A stretch of DNA of 64,000 bases from Mansonella perstans (lineage: Eukaryota; Nematoda; Chromadorea; Rhabditida; Onchocercidae): positions 62,001-126,000 of the forward strand of contig JBAMDO010000168.1 in assembly GCA_037074765.1 (NCBI GenBank). The letters are read 5' to 3'. The position numbers and the translations under genes were made by a program. Of this stretch, positions 40,964 to 53,537 are shown one piece after another. Below the pieces are notes generated by a model, which was not told the DNA's origin, did no database searches, and saw nothing but the letters and a program-made list of their open reading frames with translations. Positions within the stretch are counted from its first letter, which is position 1, and each line of letters opens with the position of its first letter.

Positions 40964-42472
40964 TCATTATTTACTTCGTTAGCTTATAATCAAGGCAGGA
41001 AAACAAAATGATCTAAACCGTTTTTTAGCGCACTTGTTTTATTTATTATCTGAGTGATGCATCATTAATTAGATTAGGGTAGCATTACTAAACTTTGGTG
41101 CTTTAATGCTAGATTAAGAAGATCATAATAGTCAAAACCAAATCAAAGTGATTTTTTTCATTGTAATAAAAGATAGCAATAAAGGAAATTCATAATATTA
41201 ACAAGCATTTTGGCTTAAAAGTGTGAAATAGTAATTCCAGAAGATCTACAAATCCTAAAAGAATCCTGAATTAAGAAGTCTAGTGACTAGACGATGAAAA
41301 TTGACAATAATCAATTGGAAATAACAATCGACTTATTATAACACACCTTCTTATGGTTGATTGAGATTGAATTAAACTACTAAGGTAAGAAAAGCTCGAT
41401 AATAAATGCTTTATACCAAAAACCGGAATCACGCAATGACAATTAATCACTAATCGCAAGTGACACACAATGAAAAGCGAAGTGAATGAAAACTGACGGC
41501 GGCAGCTCAATGGTTCGACAAGAAGAAGCACTTTTGAAAATGCAATTTCCTCACGAACCTAATAAAACAGCTTCTATTATTATTGGAGTTCAATATAACT
41601 GTCGTATCGTATTAAAAAATCCTTGGTTGAAGACCAATAAAGAAAAAATAACTTTTATGCAGACATGATGATAATATTATCCAGGCTATGGTGATAAAAA
41701 AATCGAAACAACAATTATTACTTGAGGAAATATTTGAAGGAAATAAACAGCATGATTTAGTCATAATTTAAACTGCTTAATATCAAAAAAAATATGCACA
41801 ATGTGGTTATATATATAAACTGTAATTCATGCAGCTTTTTCAATGTATGTTCGAATAAAAGCTTGCATCTACAATCTTTAGTTTTTATTAAGCGAGAGAT
41901 AGATAACAATTTTCTTTCATGGCAGGCAAAACAATGAGAAAAAACCGAAAACTTTCTTTGAAAAATTAAAAAAAATAAATTCAATCGCAAATGGAAACGA
42001 AGTGGTGAAATATGTGAAAAAAACAAGAAGTCGAACTACAAGATTTACATTTGACAAGAAGTATGAATTTTTGGTTATAATTTTTGTCCTGTACTTTTTG
42101 AATTCAACTTATTCGTTACCCATTTAAAACACAGTAATGTTTTTCTAGATTACAGGATTTGGGAAAAGGAAGATAAATGTGGATTGACCTGGATAATATC
42201 AGCCAGGTAATGAGACAATAAACAATCCTAAACAATTAATTTTTGTGCTTTAAATCATTATCTGGATGATTTTAATTTTTTAACGATGAATATTTTTTGT
42301 TGGAATTTCTTTTTAATCGTCAAACCTGTATAATCTGTATAACTGTATGATTTTACTTTTCTCTTGCCATTCCGTGTGACATACTTTAACCGTACAACTC
42401 GAATTATGTGCCGCACCGATAAAAGTACACTAGTCCTTTCGGAAAAAAACTAACTAAAAAACTGAAAAAAAG

Positions 42473-42513
42473 GATGTTGTAACTGATAATCTACGATGTT
42501 GTAACTGATAATC
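42473..42513. repeat. 19-bp tandem duplication
   Basis: The 19-mer GATGTTGTAACTGATAATC occurs exactly at 42473-42491 and again at 42495-42513, separated by TAC. A recent local duplication in intergenic sequence. Confidence 0.92.
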
Positions 42514-43087
42514 AAAATTGAATCGAGATTCAACTTCACTGCATCATTGCATGTATTTTTGCTACTCAAAACTGATTACTGGAGAAGAAATCATACGCTT
42601 GTAACAATTGAAGAAATTTCTACATGAACAATGCATTGTTTCATGAAGTACTGTTTTATGTCAATTAAAAAGATGAAGTAATAAAAATAATAAAAGTGTT
42701 AATTGCAAATTTTCATAAATAATACATAGAGAAATAGTTGGAAAAGAAAAGTTTAAAAATTGATTTGATATAGAATAGAATGGAGTAAGGATCGATTAAG
42801 AATAAAGGCCTTTTTGAGCATTGCACACAATTCACTAGATATGACTTTACACTAGGAAATGAAATTTTAGCTAGGAAAAGTTTGCATTGCATTCAGTGTA
42901 CGAAGCAAATGCAGCACCTTTGTTTTCCTCCTTAACTAGCTAGCTAGCCAGTTATCTACTATTTCTGCTACACTATATTACTAAATGCTCGCTCTTACTT
43001 AGTAACCAGAATATGTAACTTGATTACCGTTGAAGCTCGTACTTTTCTCGCTTTTTCAGATGCCTTCTAATGTTTTGTAATTGCAAT

Positions 43088-43121
43088 TACTACTACTACT
43101 ACTAATACTACTACTACTACT

Positions 43122-43175
<54 letters not shown>

Positions 43176-43233
43176 ATACTATAACTACCACTACTACCAC
43201 TATTACTACTAATACTACTACTGCTACTACCAC
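43088..43233. repeat. TAC/ACT trinucleotide microsatellite
   Basis: About 145 bases of nearly pure (TAC)n with a few interruptions (AAT, TCT, ATA, GCT). Intergenic. Confidence 0.95.
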
Positions 43234-44057
43234 TCTGTATAGCACGCCATATTCATAGCAGTTGAACTAAACCGCATTTCCTATTGGTGTCCTTAATTTA
43301 GTAATTTTTCAAATATCTAATCATTTACACTATACCACACTTTCTTTTAGCTCGCTATCATGTTGTATTGATCTTAGTTTCAAATTTGAGAAGGCGCAGC
43401 TTCCAATCAAAAACTGGATATATCCAGAAGCATACTTTTCCAGTGTGCCAGTATCATCATCACGGACAAAATATTCATCATTATCACCATGGCGATGTTC
43501 ATTACTATTTTAAAACAGCATAGTTATTAAATGTAATTTAGAATATTATATCCGATAAGTATTTAGCGTCAGTGACAGTGGGATTAAAATATTCCTGCAT
43601 ATAACAATTAATATCACACCAGAAAGGAACTTCCAATTTTAGCTTTCAACAATATGAGGACTAGAGATAAAAAAAGTTCCAATAATCCTCATCTCACTCC
43701 ATAGAAATTAAAAATTATAGAGCTGTTCTTGGATCGGGCAAATATTTAGTTTAGAATAGAAAACACTGCGATTCTGCTTCTTTTGCTTCACTAAAGAGGT
43801 TCATCCTTTTCATACTAAGAGCATAGCTAGTTCCCGTAGAAATCAAAATATCTGTTATTGTCATTTATTATGCTTCTTTCCTGCATTATTCAGAAAAATC
43901 AGTGCATGAGTTTGAAACTGGAGAATCTTGTGTAAAATAAAACAAGCACAGTCTTTTCAAAAAAATTTTATTGTATGACCCGACTCAGTATTATGAAGCA
44001 AATACTTCATTTCATTGCTTATTTACATTTTATGGTAGCCTCTTTGTCAACTGGAAG

Positions 44058-44093
44058 CATCTGTAAGAACGAAAGTGATTGTTCTTACAGATG
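44058..44093. repeat. Perfect 13-bp inverted repeat, 10-nt loop
   Basis: CATCTGTAAGAAC at 44058-44070 and its exact reverse complement at 44081-44093, loop GAAAGTGATT. Confidence 0.9.
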
Positions 44094-45235
44094 TTGATCG
44101 ATTTTAAAAGCAATCGCAAGAACCCATCTTTAAAAAAATATGAAAATGAAATATGAAAACGTTTTCGGAATAAGAAATATCTATGAGCGTTTTCATCTGC
44201 TTTTTCTCATTTTTTTCCATGATTTTTGCAAGGATGATCATTAGAAAATGAATGAAAAAAAAAAATTTGTAGCAAGTTGAAAAAAAAATCGATAGAAATT
44301 TATATTACATTTTGATCGATTTAATGAAATAACCAGTAATTCAAAATATGATTTATTTAGGCGGAACCAAGAGTTAAAAATGAGTTTGATAGCATTCTTT
44401 GAGATTATGGTAAGTCTGTTGACAACTCCAATATACACACGTTTTGAAATAATTAATTCAGAAAAAATAAACAGTAAAAAAAATGCTACTATTAAGATTT
44501 GGTATTTCATATTATCACCAATGAATTTCTTATACTACAAGAAAAACGAAAACTTTTTGCACCCTGTTTTCTAAAGACCGGCCTTCTGGCCAGTGCATTA
44601 AAACAAATAGTTGCTTCATCAAAATGATATTTCATTTTGAAAATTTACATAAGTGCAGGAATTGAAGGATGGGAAGAGGAAAAAGTGGATGCTATGTTCT
44701 ATTTGATTAGGAAGAGGCATTCGCTATTTCGAATAGTCCTCAAGGTGACGATATCATGAGGAAAGGCTCCGTTATAGCCACTCAATCATTCCTAATTTAA
44801 GGCTTTTACTATTTAAACACAAGCAAGAGAAATGAGTAAATTGATGAAAGTGAGATTGGAAACAAGCCACTACGAATCTGTTTACAACAAGACCGATTAA
44901 AGCATTGTTAATATTTCAATGTGTTCCCTCACCATTCTCATTCATAATTCCCACAAGAACAAACCGTTAAAACTTGCATATAATTAAGTAAGAAAGTTAA
45001 GTGAGAGATGGAAACATGAAATGATTTCAAATTGAACGAGCTATTTTCCTGATCAGATTCACAGGTTTAAATTATTTGATTAGTACCAACAAAATGCTGA
45101 CATTAATAAATTGAAATTAGTGCCGATATAATTTTTTCTTGTTTGCCCATAAGTAATACAAGTGAGTTGAGAAATGATCAACCATGTAAAACAGGCACTT
45201 TTTGAAAAGTGCTAATTGTGAGGCATAGTGACAAA

Positions 45236-45263
45236 GCAAGTCGCAAGTCGCAAGTCGTAAATC
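45236..45263. repeat. Four tandem copies of a 7-mer
   Basis: GCAAGTC three times exactly (45236-45256) followed by a diverged fourth copy GTAAATC (45257-45263). Confidence 0.85.
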
Positions 45264-47505
45264 GTCTGCATACATATATACAATCCATTTTGCTTCAAAT
45301 AGAAGAAAAACGAGCTAAAAAGTGGAAATACGAATAAAAGATTTAAATCCTGCATTAGATCTGCACTATTCACAAATTTTATCTTCATGTATTTGTTGTA
45401 ACAAATACTGCATGAAAGGTTTAAACAAGTGTCGCAATTCTTGGAAAGATCATTACACGAAATGAATCATCACAAGTGACAATGACAGTGATAAGTAGGA
45501 ACGTACAAATTGTGGCGATATTGACAGTATGATCACAATATCTCATAAGAATCAAATGCAGGCAAAAAATGTCTATGATGAAGCAATCAAATATATGTTA
45601 AAGTTATATACATAGCAAAATAAAAAGGGAAATGAGAATTTTTGTAATGAAATTTCAGAGGCACATGCATGCTGGAATAACAATAGAGAGTAAAAATAAT
45701 AGTGCAGTGCACTGTTTGGATAACTAGCAAAGATTTCAAGATTTTGTCGAACTTAAGAAAGCCATCATGCATAATTACCATGACAACCTCACAAAAAGAC
45801 TTTCTTTGTTGAACACTAAACTTCGACACTTTTATTTACCTTCCCTTTATTTGTAATATTAATTTGTAAATCAATTAAAAGTCTTACTTTTGCCAAATTT
45901 GCAGCAGTAAATTGTCTGAAGCAAATTTGTTCCCACTACGCAGCTCTAACCATTGTTTTGCATTACTTTAACGTTCTAATTGCTCTCGAGAAATAGTCTC
46001 ATCATAAGTGATGTTTAAACACTTCTTGTCATTGTTTTTTTTTAACCACAATTTTTGTACATTCATTTTTTTTAAATTTATTTCATAACTTATTTTATTA
46101 GTTTGTCATGTTATTTTATCCGTTTATTACAATGATGCTGTGTGTTCTGAAAAGCTTTCTGAAATTGTTAGAATGAGCTTGATTGCCGCTTCATAAACCA
46201 TATTTTTTATTTTTTCTCCAGTTGAGAATTTCAAAATGAGTCTTTCAAGCAGCACTATTAAGTTGTCATAATCCAGGAATACCGTTAAGATAAAAGTTTG
46301 CACTATCATAATATGAAGATATAGTATGAAGATGGTGAGGCTGTTTGTATCGCTGAGTCAAAAATGTATTCTCTAAACTTGGATAAGGTAAGGAACTTAG
46401 TTAAAATGCTTTCAACTATTAACAAGTTAAACTTATGTTCCAAATAGGTAATAACAAAATTTTATCACTCTGTATGAAGTGCAAGAAGTTCAAATTCATT
46501 GTGACATGCATTTCTCTAATGTGTGATGGAAGCTGTTATGCAGTGTGAGAAATATCTCATGTTACAGATGTTGTTAATAAAATCGGTTAAGACGAAGAAA
46601 TATCTCATATAACGATGAGTTGACAAATTCTAAAAATACAAAATAACTTAGGATAGAGATATTTTCATTATCATCACTTCATGAAAAAGATATTATGAAA
46701 ATATTGATGAGATCGTGTATTTCAAGATTCTGCAAAGGAAAAAAACAAACACATGTTGCAATATTACAGAGGTAATGAAGGTTGTAGGAGCGATGACTAT
46801 CATCGTTATTCATATATTATTCTACATAGACCTTGCAATGAAGAAAAGATATGTTGCGGTTGCGAGATGTGTTGTGGTCAGTCAACAGCAAAAACAACAA
46901 AGTGAATTTTCTGGAGATGAAATCAATGAAGAAACTGATGAAATGATAACGAATGGTACAGAAAAGCAAACCACTTTTTTTTTTTGACTAAAATTAACAT
47001 TTTTAAACACTCTTACCAGAAATAGAAGATAATTTACTGCAGAGACAATCCTTCAATTCCAACACACTTGCGGAATAGCATTCATTATTGATTACAGAAG
47101 CTTTCTGCTCAGCCCGAAATTAACTCTCGATTTCGAGTATTTTTATTATCAACTGATCATTATCGTATTTTTCTTATTAGATAAACGGAAATTAGTTAAC
47201 AATTGAGGTGTATGCCAGCATTATGATTTATAAGAGATTTGAGCTTTTGTCATTAAAAAAAAATAATTCAAGAAAGTAGCAGTGTAGTGCTTTGACCTGG
47301 ACGGGAAATTTGAAGTTCAAGCGTTTCCGATTCTATTTTGCAAAACGTTCCACATTTTTGATTTATAAATAGCAAATGTAGCAAAAATGCGTAAGTGTGA
47401 AAACGACAGATCTTATGTTTTCAAGCGTTACTCTTTTCTAAAAAAGATGATATTTTTACTAACCACATTTAATGACATTAAGGATATCATTTTTTTTTAA
47501 AGCTT

Positions 47506-47529
47506 TTCAATGCATTTAAATGCATTGAA
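47506..47529. repeat. Perfect 24-bp palindrome
   Basis: TTCAATGCATTT followed directly by its reverse complement, no spacer. It lies about 530 bp upstream of the orphan membrane protein gene, so it could be a dimeric protein-binding site or only a replication-slippage product. Confidence 0.9.
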
Positions 47530-48045
47530 GTGGAATTCATAGTAATACCTATATGTTCATTGAGTAGAAGTTAATTATATGTGAATGTACGTGACAGGAA
47601 TAAGGATCTATGAAAAAAATGAGATTTATAGTTCGCTTCAATCGTTTTAATTGCATTGAAAAAGCTGTCCATAACAGATTTCTACATATGTTATGAATAA
47701 ACAGACAACTTAAAAGTTGTTCGTTTAATTGAAATAAGCGCTATTTAATTTCTAAAAAGCATGCTACCGTGAAAAAATTAGTTCTAGAATATAAAAATAA
47801 TAAAATTTGTAAGCTAATTGTCCAATCTACCCTCTTTTGATTTAGTTTGCATCTATAACTGACAGATTAAATAAATGAGGCGATTTCATAATTAATATAT
47901 TATCAATCTGTTCAAATATGCGATAAGCAAAATCACTTTATTATTCCACGTTTAATATTAACGTAACTCTCACTTTAATTTTATTATTTCCCTGTTTTCA
48001 ATTAAATTTGGATTCATTATTCTTTTCCTCGAAATAAAATCGGCA

Positions 48046-48053
48046 TTTTTCAG
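48046..48053 (+). promoter_or_regulatory. Probable spliced-leader trans-splice acceptor
   Basis: TTTTTCAG directly followed by GAAGT and then the start ATG at 48059. No upstream donor in phase was found, so this acceptor probably receives a spliced leader, as is common in nematodes. Inference only. Confidence 0.5.
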
Positions 48054-48058
48054 GAAGT

Positions 48059-51000
48059 ATGATTTTGACAACAACTACAATGCCATGCGATCATGGTTAT
48101 TTACGTCATCAGTACGAAGACTACTACCAAATAATAGCCAGTAAATTAAAATATTTTTCAATAAATTGTAAAATAAGTAATCGATATTTTGAATTGATTA
48201 AAAGCAGTTAATTGATTTGATATCATATCTCAATCATTTTAGTCCGTACATCATTATTTTGGCATGTATTATATCAGAAGAAACTAATTCCATGCTTAAA
48301 TGATTGTTTTTTTCTCATAACCAATCATAATCGTTAAGTAAACTATTTAATGCGACATTATCAAAAATTAATTTCTAATAAAGAATACTGTAATTATATT
48401 TTTTTGCTTATTATAGCATTAAATGCGGAAGATAAGGAAGTAATGAAAAGCATTGCTGATGGACAAAAGCAATGGCGGAAAGTTATCATTGAAGCGATGA
48501 ATGTGCAACAGGCGAAACACTATAAACAATCGCTTAACTTACATTATAGACCAGTCTTCGAGGATAATGATAATCGAAGTGTTAATGTTCAGGTATACCA
48601 TTCTTTAGAATAGGCAAAATATGGTATAAAGTTTAAATGATGAAATAAAAACGATAATAGATTAATATAATCGACTGATCGATTCATTGTATTTGAATTT
48701 CATAGCATAAATACGATATCACCTTAATTTTATTAAATATTTATAGGTGAATTAAATAATTAAGGCATGCATTCTAGCATGAAAAAGCAAAATAATTATG
48801 CATAACTATAGTAACATTATAAGCCTAAAAGAAGCAGTTATTTTGCTTCTTAGCTAATTGTTTAGATGTATGTATGTGTATGTATGTGTGTATGTGTGTG
48901 TGTGTGTGTGTGTATGTGTGTGTATACATCTATAACTTATGTGTGTGTATATATGTATATGCGCATGTATGTATATATTTTATGTATGTGCATATACTCA
49001 GTTCAAATAGCGTCATGAAAAATAAGCAAATAATTATTTGAATGAAAATCAATGAAAGGCTAGCTAAGGCATAATAGCTCCAAGGAAGAAGTTAAGCATT
49101 AACCTGCTTGATGAATTTCAATAGCTAATAATGTAATTATCTTTTAAAAAGTTGTTTATGACTAAAATTTATTTAGAAATTGCTACGAATGAAATACGAT
49201 AATGAGATAGAATAATGATTATGATAATGCTAGAATGATAAATATGTTAATAAATTCTACGATGTTCCTTCGTTGTTGCGATACTTCAAGATTTCATTTC
49301 ATATATCAAAGAAAGTAATTTAAATGAAGCACAAAATATTTTAAACATAATAAACAAGATGAAATAATATTATCATAAGTGAAGAGATCATTATGGGTTG
49401 TGTGTGACAAAGTTAAGAAGGGGTGGTTCTTTAATGGAAAGATTAGCATGTATTTGTCTTGTTTTCGAATTATTCAATTTGTAACAGCTTATTGGGAATG
49501 CTTTTTTCGAAATACATCAGGCAAACGGAAACGTATGAGAAGGATGAATGCATAAAAGCAGCATATTGGCCATTTGTAGAATATATTCAAACTGTTTCTG
49601 CTTAGTTTAATTTCCACTAATTTACATATTTTTGACCAATGGAAAAAAAGTAGAACTGTAAACTTCAAAATTGTTGTTTGTCCAGAAAATGAATTGGATT
49701 TCTTGAAGCATTTTTAGCCGATAACTAAAAAAATTTAGCAGAGAAACTCCATTTGAAACTAAACAGTGCGATTTTCACAACTTGTTATTATTTTACTCAT
49801 AATTCCCCAAAAGAAAAATTAAAAAAAAAGTTAGATTCTTTAGTTTAATATTTTAGTATAACTAGTTATTAATAAGCTAATTTAAAAGTTCTTTAATATG
49901 ATAGGTTGAAAAAGTCTGTAAGATTCAAATTTTTGTTTTTATCAAAAAAGAATTATTTTAAATTTGAAATTTTTAACTTTTATCAAAAAATCCTTTATGT
50001 ATTTTTATTATTTTTAACTTTTGTATTTTCTGTCTTTAAATATGTTCATCTAATATATTACTAGGTATCGAATTCCTTTTTTTCTTTACTTGTTTATTAT
50101 GTTTTTTTTTTTTTTTCGAATCCATATCATTTTTTTATTTTATCTATTTTGATACTATTTCTGGAGGTGATGTATAAGCACGATATTCCGATTCTTTCTG
50201 ATGAGAACAGTGAATATCATGAAAAATGCTTTTAATCGAAATTATTTACTAGTCTATCTAATAAAAGTATATCAGATTTATATATCGAATTATAATAATC
50301 ATATCAAAATTACACATCAAATGTAGCTAATGATAACAGCAAGCAGATCAATTTTCCTGTTTTCCAACACTCATCAGTATGCGAGTTCATAAGGAATCAA
50401 TTAGATAAAGTTGCAGTACAGCTTTATCAGTTAACAATTCAAATAATATTGTGATACTTAAAACTTTCAGATACTTAAAACAAAATGCTCAACTCGAACT
50501 TGTACGCAGACATTTGTTGTGCTTTACAATGATGAGCCTATTCCCGCAGAGGTTAAACTTTTATTTACTTTAATATCATTGGTATCAGATATATACAAAT
50601 GATTTACTTAGCATTTCTTCGAAATTAACTGAAAAGAGAGAGGGATATATGAAAGGACATGTGAGAGGATTTGATTACATATTCAAAAAACACTTTTGTT
50701 AAGAATTTTAAAAAATTGTGTGCTATTTGCATTAAGCTTTTTATTGCTTTTAAAGAGATACTACAAGTATGGAAATATTTTTCCCTTTTTCGAATGTGCA
50801 CTTTCCTATCGATAATCCTAAAAGAAATAACAATACTACATCCTTGATTATAACTTTGGACTTTAATACTCATATAAGTGCTTTTAGGCTTATCCTTCAA
50901 GTAATCGCATTCTCATTTATAGATTGTCGTGTCAGATTTATCGCTTCTATCTCTTTCTCGGATGTCAGCGCGATTAGGATTTCCTGTTGAATCGCTTACA

Positions 51001-52724
51001 AGTACAAGTTGCAGTCTTTTTTTTTTATCATAAATCATTTCTTTTCCTGATTCATTAGTCTGTTTTCGTGTCATTGGATTCTTTTCTCAATTACTGTTGC
51101 TTTTATAAGGTAACTTCTTCATAACCTATCTTTCTACAAATGTATATATTTATTGATACAAAGATTTATCCCAGCTCAAAAGATCATCATTCCATGAGTG
51201 CTTTTTCCTTCATTTTCCAAAATTCGACGACAAATTTCTCTTATCAAAAATAACATGAAATTTCATTCACATCAGTACATAGATTTGTTTACTGGTAATG
51301 CATTCGTTTATTTTCAGCATTACTACCAACTAGTAATGGGAAATCACATTGGTGGATCATTGGTGAGTGTAAAAGATTCATTTTTTAAGAGTTTAGCTAA
51401 GAAAATCAACAGCTAGAACAGCAAATATTTTGCAAGATCAGTTTGTTGTAATTCTTGTGATAAGAAAGTATTTTTATTAAAAATATACTTTGATGAAAAT
51501 AATGGCAAAATTTTTTTTCTGTGAAAATTCTCCAAGCTGAAGAGCGGCGAAGCTGAAGAGTTAATAAAACATTTTGTTGGATGAGTTACAAATGATTTCA
51601 CCTCGAAAAGCTAAACTTTAGTGGTGCTAATGCTGAAAGTAACGAAAGAAAGTGATTTTCAACTGATAAATGACTAATAGAAAAGAAAATGAGTAAATAT
51701 AATGATATCAATCATAGCATAAATTGAATAGCCAAAATAGGCTCCATCTTTCATCATGGAGTTGCAAATTTAATTTATTTAAAATTTTAGCTGCGGTAAT
51801 TGGTGTAGCTGCTAGTATTATTGCTGCTGGATGGCTTTGCTTATTTGTCTATTATAACAGCTGTGGTCGACCGTACACTACAACTGCCGAAAAACCTCTC
51901 ATACACACTATTTTTTTAAAAGACAAATTTATTCAAACTGCTGGAAATGGTAACGAAGGCAAGAATTTTGACGATCAACCACGGGATAATGAAATTAACG
52001 AAAGGAAAAGGTGCAGTGTTTCTTGACTTATCGTCCTAGATATTAAACTTGCGGAAAAACTACTAACACATATTGCACACTTCATTATTGTAGTCTGAAA
52101 ACGATATCCTCCGAAAATGGTTCAGTCCGCAGAATGGAAAAAGCAGTGAAGAATGATTTAGTGAAAGGTAATAATTTGAGACTGAAAACTAAAGAAAACG
52201 ATTTTTGAGAATTTTGGAAATATTGGCTTTTAGATATCATGTCGGAAGCAGCGATAGTAACAGCCTCAACGAGCATCAATAAACAATTTGTCAGCACTAA
52301 TCAACAACCATTCGATTATCCAATCAGCATCATAACCAGACCAAGTGTGATTGCTTTTATATTATGCATATGTTGTAGAGATGCTTTTTAGAGAAAGTAT
52401 ATAAAAAAGTATGTTAGCACTTATTTTATATAAAATTGCAGGAAAAAGAGAAGATTTGCTTATTCACAAGTTGGAATCTTGGAGCGACATGCAAACGTTG
52501 AAGAAAATTTCTGAAGAGGTAATGCTCATAAAGTTTGCATCTTTCTGTATAACAGGACCTTCATTTTCTCTTATTTGTGCATTTAAAAATCAAACCTATT
52601 CATCATTACACTTCATATTCAGGAAAAACTGCATCCATATCCAATCCCACCAACGACATCCGGTATTCTGGAAGTTAGAAGTGTTACTGAACAAATCTAT
52701 AGCAATCCAATGAATTGTCTATAA
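48059..52724 (+). CDS. Unrecognised single-pass membrane protein, 323 residues
   Basis: I do not recognise the family. Exons: 48059-48140, 48417-48592, 50471-50551, 51318-51366, 51791-52010, 52094-52167, 52234-52344, 52442-52518, 52623-52724; all phases agree and the sum is an exact multiple of three. No N-terminal signal peptide is visible (MILTTTTMPCDHGYL). Residues 28-87 are helical and charged, then a short segment with three cysteines (KCSTRTCTQTF). A hydrophobic segment at about 130-151 starts TAVIGVAASIIAAGW and ends LCLFVYY, followed by a 170-residue, mostly polar and basic tail ending SNPMNCL. A single anchor without signal peptide suggests type II or III topology, unproven. Exon 4 must end at 51366 (GTGA|GTGTAA) to keep frame, although a stronger donor (TTG|GTGAGT) sits four bases upstream. 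The gene probably begins at a trans-splice acceptor (48046-48053). Confidence 0.7.
48866..48995. repeat. TG/TATG microsatellite in intron 2 of the orphan membrane protein gene
   Basis: About 130 bases of (TGTA)n, (TG)n and (TATG)n with a short unique interruption near 48926-48940. Lies in the intron between 48592 and 50471. Confidence 0.9.
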
Positions 52725-52875
52725 ATGCAACTTCAAAACTTAATAGCAGATTGATAATGGATTTTCACCTTAACCATCATCAGTTGCCAAGGAGTAATCA
52801 GTAAAACACATAGTGGTTTATTACACAATACAATTTCTGTGGAGTGCCTTTCTTCATGCTCTTTTGTTCATTCTC

Positions 52876-52904
52876 AAGCTGAACTGAACAGGTCAGTTCA
52901 GCTT
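52876..52904. repeat. Perfect 12-bp hairpin downstream of the orphan gene
   Basis: AAGCTGAACTGA at 52876-52887, loop ACAGG, exact reverse complement at 52893-52904, 150 bases after the stop codon. It may fall in a 3' untranslated region. Confidence 0.9.
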
Positions 52905-53316
52905 ATCTTTTTGCTAATCGGTTACTTTTAATGACCTTGTAGCAAGCAAGTTGCTCTTCATTTTTTTCTTATAATATAGTAAACCTATACCGAATTAATT
53001 ACGAAACCAATGAGCAATCAGTGAAACTGGCACAGTTCAAAATAACTGGTCTATTTTGAAAGACACAAGCACTTCGTTAGGAATAGGCAGTGAGAGACAT
53101 ATATCTTACTGATAAAAGAATTTTATTTCAAAGGATAAAAAGGCACGATTGTTTCTGATGAAATGCTTTGTCCTTGAAAGAGCACAGTAATAAGTGAAAT
53201 AAGCTGATATGAAACAAAAAAATGAACTCAATTTTACAATTATGAAAAGACTTCTTGAAAGAGGCTAAAATACAAAACATCTCCACGGTACGAGATTTTC
53301 CGGTTTATCAATCCTA

Positions 53317-53322
53317 TTTATT
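53317..53322 (-). terminator. Candidate poly(A) signal of the ETS gene
   Basis: AATAAA on the minus strand about 215 bases after the TAA stop at 53540-53538. A second copy lies at 53122-53127. Consensus match only. Confidence 0.45.
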
Positions 53323-53537
53323 GAAACACAACTTATCAATCAACTATGGATGATAAAATTTTTGTTTCACGGATAAGAAGATAAGGGGACAAAGAAATGA
53401 AAAAGAAATGCTTACCGCTTATTTTACGTGACACTGACATGGATACCTCAAGAGAGGTCGATGGCCTAATGACCATTACTTGACTACTGTCACAATGAGA
53501 CAGTATTTAGACAAAATGCGAACAATAAACAATTCAG

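Larger units (their letters stand above)
36281..48058. other. Large gene-poor region between divergent innexin (-) and orphan membrane protein (+) genes
   Basis: Nearly 12 kb with no gene I can support. It contains a TAC/ACT trinucleotide microsatellite at 43088-43233, a 19-bp tandem duplication at 42473-42513, a 7-bp tandem repeat at 45236-45263, and palindromes at 40938-40963, 44058-44093 and 47506-47529. A less AT-rich island at about 38990-39810 contains open frames on both strands without recognisable domains; it could be promoter or an untranslated exon. Otherwise uniformly AT-rich. Confidence 0.5.
52725..53537. other. Short intergenic region between convergent orphan (+) and ETS (-) genes
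   Basis: About 800 bases holding the 3' flanks of both genes. A perfect 12-bp hairpin lies at 52876-52904. On the minus strand AATAAA signals for the ETS gene lie at 53322-53317 and 53127-53122. No gene seen. Confidence 0.6.

Noticed and set aside
44058..44093. Hairpin as a microRNA precursor
   Set aside because: Stem of 13 bp is far shorter than a nematode pre-miRNA and no known miRNA seed was recognised.
46715..46987. 90-codon plus-strand frame with a hydrophobic segment and Glu-rich end
   Set aside because: No spliced partner exons or homology; the open length is unremarkable in this AT-rich sequence.
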